NCBI RefSeq assembly: GCF_963924675.1
Contig: NC_089220.1
Location: 56,616,639-56,680,638, forward strand
Length of the DNA stretch: 64,000 nucleotides
Reading direction: 5' to 3'
DNA from: Phocoena phocoena
Taxonomy: Eukaryota; Chordata; Mammalia; Artiodactyla; Phocoenidae
Positions within the stretch are counted from its first letter, which is position 1, and the number at the start of each line of letters is the position of its first letter. Under the pieces are notes generated by a model. That model was not told the DNA's origin. It did no database searches and saw nothing but the letters and a program-made list of their open reading frames with translations. This document shows, in pieces, positions 58,174-64,000 of the stretch. The position numbers were made by a program, and so were the translations under genes.

Positions 58174-58180
58174 TTATATA
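58174..58180 (-). promoter_or_regulatory. TATA box of solo LTR
   Basis: TATATAA on the minus strand within GACTATATAACCTCTCCC. Predicted U3 core promoter; present activity is unknown. Confidence 0.6.
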
Positions 58181-58517
58181 GTCAGGACTTTTGGTCAGAT
58201 GTATGTGATAAGGATCAAGGCAGTAACAGTCTTGCATTCTTCTTTCTTCTGCAAAGTTTCAAAAGGGTGGAGTTGCTGACAAGATTAGGGTGTGTGCAGG
58301 GTTTCAGGTTGTTGGGTCTCCTAATCTTGATGAACTTCTCTGGTCCCTTTAATCTTGCCTCAGGTGGTTTCACGGCTGCTCCTCCCTTGATTAGCAACTG
58401 TTTGAATCTGCCCTTTGTAACTCAGGGAAGGTCATGGAGGCTGGCGTCTTGCCTAAAGAAACAGGCGACAAAAAGGCCTCTGTGCCCAGGAGCCCCACAG
58501 GGCCCTGCTTGGCATCA

Positions 58518-59711
58518 AGTATGCTTGAAGGTTAACAGTTTTTAGCAAAAGATCACGTTTGAGTGGGACTATTTCAGATTTGGAAAGTATTTTCAATATT
58601 TGAATAATGACTGTGAACTATTAAATTGGAGAACAAGCCAGTGTTTGATTAATACAATTTGAGTGGGCTTGATGCTATACCTATGTACTAATGCAGCTAT
58701 GCAGGGATTTGCCTAATGGTGAAAAGGACTATTTCAGACAACATAGAGCAGGTTGCCAGCCAAGTTTGCTATTCCCCTTGGGTGTCTCCCTCTCTCTCTT
58801 TCTCTCCTTCTCTTTCTCTCTCATTTTCTCTCTCTCTCATTTTCTCTATTTCTCTGTCTCTGACTCTGTTTCTGTCTCTACAAATGATTTTTATAATGAG
58901 AGTCAAAGTATAAACTATATAACTAGCAAAGATCAGACAACTTTGTCTATAGTTTATGGACAGAGCCAGTCACATTCCTCTTAGCTTTCACAATTGTAAA
59001 ATGAAATTATTCATTTCCTTATTTGTAAAGACTTTCTAGTATTCCCATTTTTCTAAAGCTTTAATGAATTGGTGTTTCTCTCACACACTAAAACCTAGGT
59101 TAAAATAAAACACACTGTGTGCCTGTCTGCCTTATCTTTAGTTCTGGGAATTCCAATTGAGATATTAAAGCCTGGTACAATAGGATTACTGGCAATCAGA
59201 AAAATAGTAAATTATTTTCCAAAAAAGTGAAAGATGAAGAATAAGAAAAGAGTAAAATAAAGTAATAAAAAGTAGGAGAGAACAAAAGTGAAGTCATGGT
59301 ATGAAGTGATTGTAAGGTATAAATCATTATTTCAAGATTCTCTTCGTGAGATAAAATATTGAAATACTTTTTTAAATACAAGAAGAGAACAGAGGACTGG
59401 GCAAGGATCCATCTAGAAGTTCCAAAGGCCAAACCCACTCTCAAAGTTAAAATTTTCATAGTTATATGGCTGTTTACCAAAAGGGAGAACAGCGCTGTTT
59501 CCAGGCACCTCACTGGCAACTCTACCCTAATTAATATTGTTATATTTATATAAAAAATATGAAACAATTTAATTTTGTCACATACAGCATAGGGTCTATT
59601 TAGAACCAGATGTTGCAAGATTCCATTAATAGAAAAATATAACTACAGGTTAACAGTTTAATATAAAACCTTACTGAAAGAGATAATAAATATACTTATT
59701 TAAATATATTT
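58518..59711. other. unassigned sequence
   Basis: Apart from the CT tract at 58782-58880, no gene or repeat was recognised. A minus-strand open frame of 140 codons (59196-59618) is Ser/Leu/Phe-rich without a recognisable domain. Confidence 0.35.
58782..58880. repeat. CT-rich (pyrimidine) tract
   Basis: TCTCCCTCTCTCTCTTTCTC followed by imperfect CTCTCTCTCATTTTCTC units and GTCTCTGACTCTGTTTCTG. Confidence 0.92.
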
Positions 59712-60540
59712 GAGGGAAGTATAACATATATATTGAAGTACAAAAATCATTAGTTTTCAAATAATTATAACAAATTGAACAGACGTGTAACTGTGTCCTA
59801 TATTAAGAATAAAATATATCTAGCACTCCCAATGTATGTCCCTTCTAATCACTACTCCCAACTTCTTCAAAGGTTATGGATATATGGATATACATTATGC
59901 TTGCTAATAATATCCATATAATTTTGCCTGTATTTGAATATGAATGGAACCATAGGATATGTATGTTTTTGTATGTCTTTTTGCTCCAATATTCTTATGT
60001 GTGTGTTTTTAATATTATACACTGAAATTACATATAGCAGCAGTTCTTTCATTTTTCTTCCAAATAATATTCTTTTATATAAATATACCACAATGGATTT
60101 ATCCATTTTATTAATGTGCATTTATGTTGTTTCCAGGTTTTGTTAGTACAAATATAACAGCTACATATATTTTAATACAAGTTTTTTTTTTCACAGAAAT
60201 GCACATATTTATTGGGATTACTGGGTCAATTTCTATATATGGATATGATCAGATTTAGTAGCGCCAAACATTTTACAAATTGGTGTACTAATTTATAGAC
60301 CTTCCAATTGTTCCAAATTCTCATCAATAATTAGTATTGTCTGTATTTTATATGAACTATCTGGTGAGTGTGTAATGTCATTTCATGGTGGTTTTAAATT
60401 ACTTATTTCTTTTTCCTGATAACTAATAAAGTTGAATACTTGGTTAGTGCTTTCAAACCTTGAGCATCCACTTTTGGGGAGAATTCAGAATCTTTTGACA
60501 GTTTTTAAAAATTGGTAACCAATCTTTTAATTTTATTCTT
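59712..60540 (-). mobile_element. old L1ME, 3' portion (first piece of a split element)
   Basis: Inverted L1ME landmarks in order: AATGAATGGAACCATAGG-like phrase at 59940, ATACCACAATGGATTTATCC, GTTGTTTCCAGGTTTTGTTA, ATTGGGATTACTGGGTCAAT, CCAATTGTTCCAAATTCTC and AAAGTTGAATACTTGG. It stops where a younger L1 begins and resumes at 63098, so it is one element interrupted. Confidence 0.8.
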
Positions 60541-60548
60541 CCAATTTT

Positions 60549-60582
60549 TTTTATTTTAAAATTTTTATTGGAGTATAGTTTT
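60549..60582 (-). mobile_element. short extra L1 3'-end copy
   Basis: AAAATTTTTATTGGAGTATA (near 60558-60578) is repeated, slightly changed, as TAAATTTTTATTGGAGCAAA about 45 bp later at the start of the main L1. It may be a very short separate L1 insertion or a local duplication. Confidence 0.45.
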
Positions 60583-60999
60583 TTTTTAATTCTTTAATTT
60601 TTAAATTTTTATTGGAGCAAAGTTGATTTACAATGTTATGTTAGTATCAAGTGTACAGCAAAGTGAATCAGTTATACACATACATATACCCAATTTTTTT
60701 TTTTTTTAATTCTTTTCTCATATAGGCCATTACAGAGTATTGAGTAGAGTTCCCTGTGCTACAGAGCAGGTTCTTATTAGTTATCTATTTTAGATATAGT
60801 AGTGTGTATATGTCAGTTCCAATCTCCCAATTTATTCCTCCTATCCCATCCCCTGGTAACCGTAAGTTTGTTTTATACATCTGTGACTCTACATCTGTTT
60901 TGTAAACAAGTTCATTTGTACCCGTTTTTTTTAGATTCTGCATATAAGTGATATCATATGATATTTGTCTTCCTGTGTCTGACATACTTCACTCAGTAT

Positions 61000-63097
61000 A
61001 ACAATCTCTAGGTGTATCCATGTTACTGTAAATGGCATCATTTTGTTCTTTTTTATGGCTGAGTTATATTCCATTGTATATATGTACCACATCTTCTTTA
61101 TCCATTCCTCTGTTGATGAACATTTAGGTTGCTTCCATGTCTCAGCTATTGTAAATAGTGCAGCAGTGAATGCTGGGGTGCATGTATCTTTTCCATTTAT
61201 GGTTGTCTCCAGATATATGTCAGGAGTGGGATTGCTGGATCATATGGTAGTTCTATTTTTAGTTTCGTAAGGCTCCTCCATACTGTTCTCCATAGTGGGT
61301 GTATCAATTTACATCCCCACCAACAGTGCAAGAGAGTTCCATTTACTCCACACCCTCTCCAGCCTGTATTGTTTGTAGATATTTTGATGATGGCCATTCT
61401 GATTGGTGTGAGGTGATACCTCATTGTAGTTTTGATTTGCATTTCTCTAATAATTAGTGATGTTGAGCATCTTTTTATATGCTTTTTGGCCATCTGTATG
61501 TCTTCTTTGGAGAAATGTCTATTTATATCTTCCACCCATTTTTTGATTGGGTTGTTTTTGTTATTAATTATTTTTTTTATATTGAGCTGTATGAGCTGTT
61601 TGTATATTTTGGAGATTACTCCCTTGTCAGTTGCTTCGTTTGCAAATATTTTCTCCCATTCTGAGGGTTGTCTCTTCATCTTGTTTATGGTTTCCTTTGC
61701 TGTTCAGAAGCTTTTAAGTTTAATTAGGTCCCATTTGTTTATTTTTGTTCTTATTTTCATTACTCTAGGAGGTGGATCAAAAAAGATCTTGCTGCCATTT
61801 ATGTCAAAGAGTGTTCTGACTATGTCTTCCTCTAAGAGTTTTATAGTGTCTGGCCTTACAGTTAGGTCTTTAATTCATTTTGAGTTTATTTTCGTGTATG
61901 GTGTTAGGGAGCGTTCTAATTTCATTCTTTTACATGTAGCTGTCTAGTTTTCTCAGCACAATTTATCAGAGAGACTGTCTTTTCTCCATTGTATATTCTT
62001 GCCTCCTTTGTCATAGATTAGGTGACCATAGGTGTGGAGATTTATCTCTGGGCTTTCTATCCTGTTCCATTGAGCTATATTTCCATTTTTGTGCCAGTAC
62101 CATACTGTTTTGATGAGTGTAGCTTTGTAGTATAGTCTGAAGTCAAGGAGCCTGATTCCTTCAGCTCTGCTTTTCTTTCTCAAGATTCCTTTGGTTATTT
62201 GGGGTCTTTTGTGTTTCCATACAAATTGTGAAATTTTTTGTACTAGTTCTGTGAAAAATGCCATTGGTAGGCTGATAGAGATTGCACTGAATCTATAGAT
62301 TGCTTTGGCTAGTATAGCCATTTTGACAATATTGCTTCTTCCAATCCAAGAATGTGGTATATCTTTCCATCTGTTTGTGTTGTCTTTGATTTCTTTCGTC
62401 AGTATCTTTTTTTTTCCTTAACTTATTTAGTAAGGTCTCAGACTTTTCTTTTTTATAATATTCATTTATTTAGCCTGCATTGGGTTTATGATGCTGCCTG
62501 CAGGCTTTCCCTAGTTGCAGTGAGCAGGGACTACTCTTCATTGCAGTGTCCTGGCTTCTCACTGCAAAGGCTTCTCTTATTGCAGAGCACGGGCTCTAGG
62601 CACATGGGCTTCAGTAGTTGTGGCATACTGGCTCAGTAGTTATGGCTTGTGGGCTCTAGAGCACGGGTTCAGTGGTTGTTGTGCATGGGCTTAGTTGCTC
62701 TGCGGCATGTGGGATCTTCCCAGACCAGGGCTTGAAAGCATGTCGCCTGCATTGGCAGGTGGATTTTTAACCATCTTTCATCAGTACCTTATAGGTTTCT
62801 AAGTATAGTTCTTTTGCCTCCTTAGGTAGGTTATTCCTAGGTATTTTATTCTTTTTGTTGGTAATGGTAAATGAGATTGTTTCCTTAATTTCTCCTCTGA
62901 TCTTTCATTGTTGGTGTATAGGAATGCAAGAGATTTCTTTGTATTAATTTTATATACTGCAACTTTACCAAATTCATGATGAGCACTAGTAATTTTCTGG
63001 TAGCATCTTTAGGGTTTTCTATGTATAGTGTCATGCCATATGTAAACAGTGACAGTTTTACTTCTCCTTTTCCAATTTGGATTCCTTTTATTTCTTT
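61000..63097 (-). pseudogene. L1 ORF2p remnant with mutated RT active site
   Basis: Minus-strand pieces include the palm segment near 63000-63075, where the FADD catalytic motif reads FTYGMTLYIENP, so both aspartates are lost. The C-terminal Cys-rich block ([18 protein letters not shown]) lies near 61330. A 160-codon open piece covers 61197-61679. A SINE and several stops separate the pieces. Non-functional. Confidence 0.85.
62409..62773 (-). mobile_element. CHR-family SINE, long type, 5'-truncated, inside L1
   Basis: Body words GCTTTCCCTAGTTGCAGTGA, AGTAGTTGTGGC, GGGCTTAGTTGCTCTGCGGC, then the reversed B-box region GGGCTTGAAAGC and TTTTTAACC. The reversed head (CCACCAGGGAAGCCC) is missing, so the SINE lacks its first 15-20 bp, including most of the A box. 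The 17-bp target-site duplication TCTTTCGTCAGTATCTT (62392-62408) and TCTTTCATCAGTACCTT (62774-62790) has two mismatches. Confidence 0.93.
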
Positions 63098-63461
63098 AGA
63101 ATTTCTTTGTATGTATTCAGGATAAGAGTCCACTGTTGAATGTATTATATGGAAAAAGTCCTTTACCACTCTGTCCTTGCCTTTTCACTCTCTTGGGATA
63201 TGTGTCAATGAATAGACCTTCCCAATTTTGATGTAGTCAGTCCAAGTTATCAATTTCTTATTTGAATTCTCTGTTCTTTAAAAAAAAAATATTTTCAAGG
63301 TTCAATGATATTCTCTAGTTATCTTACCTATGTTTATTGTCTTATTTTTCACTTACATCTTCAATTGATTTATGTTTATAGAATAAAAAAAGGATAAGAT
63401 TGGTATTTTCTTTCTCATGTACCCATATTTATCCATATATGAACCTTTAGATCCAGCACCA
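63098..63461 (-). mobile_element. old L1ME, continuation after the nested L1
   Basis: TAGAATTTCTTTGTATGTAT, GATAAGAGTCCACTGTTGAA, TGCCTTTTCACTCTCTTGGG, AATTTTGATGTAGTCAGTCC, AAGTTATCAATTTCTTATTT and ending ATCCAGCACC match inverted old L1 ORF2 directly upstream of the part at 59712-60540. A second younger L1 interrupts it again at 63462. Confidence 0.8.
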
Positions 63462-64000
63462 TTTTTTTTAACATCTTTATTGGAGTATAATTGCTTTACA
63501 ATATTGTGTTAGTTTCTGCTGTATAAAAAAGTGAATCAGCTATAGGTAAACATATATCACCATATCCACTCCCTCTTGCATATCTCTCCCACCCTCCCTA
63601 TCCCACCCCTCTAGGTGGTCACAGAGCATCAAGCTGATCTCCATGTGCTATGCGGCTGCTTTCCACTAGTTACCTATTTTACATTTGGTAGTGTATATAT
63701 GTCAATGCTACTTTCTCACTTCGTCACAGCTTACCCTTCCCCCTCCCCAGGTCCTCAAGTCTATTCTCTACATCTGCATCTTTATTCCTATCCTGCCCCT
63801 AGGTTCTTCAGAACCATTTTTTTTTTTTTTTTAGATTCCATATCTATGTGTTAGCATATGGTATTTGTTTTTCTCTTTCTGACTTACTTCACTCTGTATG
63901 AAAGACTCTAGGTCCACCCACCTCACTACAAATAACTCAATTTCATTTCTTTTTATGGCTGAGTAATATTCCATTGTATATATTTGCCACATCTTCTTTA
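63462..64000 (-). mobile_element. young-type L1, cut by the window edge
   Basis: Poly-T, AACATCTTTATTGGAGTATA, GGTGGTCACAGAGCATCAAG and TATGGCTGAGTAATATTCCA: the same 3' UTR type as 54141-54982, closely similar over their shared length. It inserted in the old L1ME and continues beyond base 64000. Confidence 0.93.

Larger units (their letters stand above)
58008..58517 (-). mobile_element. solo LTR of an ERV1-type endogenous retrovirus
   Basis: On the minus strand it runs from TGATGCCAAGCAGGGCCC to CAAGATTTTGGCAACA, 510 bp, with the short terminal inverted repeat TGATGCC/GGCAACA. A 4-bp target-site duplication AGTA lies at 58004-58007 and 58518-58521; four bases is typical of gamma-type (ERV1) integration. 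Inside are a TATA box and, about 80 bp on, AATAAA. No gag, pol or env is attached, so it is a solo LTR, probably left by LTR-LTR recombination. Confidence 0.8.
60584..63097 (-). mobile_element. 5'-truncated L1 nested in the old L1ME
   Basis: Inverted 3' UTR (TTGATTTACAATGTTATGTT, GTGTACAGCAAAGTGAATC) followed by ORF2 to the RT palm, ending at GGATTCCTTTTATTTCTTT where old L1ME text resumes. A SINE with its duplicated target occupies 62409-62790. The 3' UTR is of the same type as the copies at 14653 and 30687. Target-site duplication is unclear. Confidence 0.88.

Noticed and set aside
61432..61947. 171-codon plus-strand open frame
   Set aside because: It is the antisense of L1 ORF2. The real ORF2 frame is on the minus strand and is broken.
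607..62773. tRNA-like A and B boxes at about 20 places
   Set aside because: They are the tRNA-derived heads of SINEs. No cloverleaf with an anticodon arm and matching acceptor stem is present, so no tRNA gene is called.

Overview
This is AT-rich, gene-poor mammalian nuclear DNA, most likely from a toothed whale. The main clue is the SINE content. Eleven copies belong to a short (about 200 bp) tRNA-derived SINE that begins GGGCTTCCCTGGTGGCGCAG and ends in an A tail. Seven copies belong to a longer, older relative of about 300 bp, and two to a CHR-1/Bov-tA-like type. Together these form the Cetacea-hippo-ruminant (CHR) SINE family, and so many copies of the short type is typical of odontocete genomes. 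The LINE-1 3' ends and 5' UTR look like cetartiodactyl L1. No ruminant BovB and no primate Alu were seen. The species assignment is inference; I ran no database search.

No complete protein-coding gene, rRNA, functional tRNA or CRISPR array is supported. Almost every longer open frame is a translation of a SINE or an L1. Two short stretches on the minus strand (22674-22749 and 28397-28524) look like possible exons because each is an open frame between plausible splice sites. I do not recognise either peptide.

Layout. 1-4 kb: a 99-bp-period duplication, a MER5A, and a Tigger1 deletion derivative carrying two SINEs. 4-6.2 kb: an L1 3' UTR fragment abutting a 5' L1 half with a decayed ORF1. 7-14.6 kb: an unnamed LTR-like repeat, SINEs, a purine tract and a MaLR LTR split by a SINE. 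14.65-18.1 kb: a 5'-truncated L1 with a SINE inside. 18-30 kb: mostly unique sequence with a long SINE, an old L1M, an L2, two MER5As and the possible exons. 30.7-32.9 kb: an L1 with a 5' inversion (twin priming). 33-44 kb: SINEs and old L1 remnants. 44.9-46.7 kb: a MaLR-like LTR invaded by a retroviral LTR, itself invaded by a SINE, followed by an L2. 47-56 kb: SINEs, MIRs, a second Tigger1 derivative and a short young L1 with a clean target-site duplication. 58 kb: a solo ERV1-type LTR. 59.7-64 kb: an old L1ME split by two younger L1s, one of which carries a SINE.

Nothing here points to an undescribed biological system. The useful content is a well-preserved insertion history, with target-site duplications readable for most young insertions, plus two possible exons that deserve a homology or transcript check. 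Strand is skewed: 10 of 11 L1 pieces and all 7 long-type SINEs are on the minus strand.
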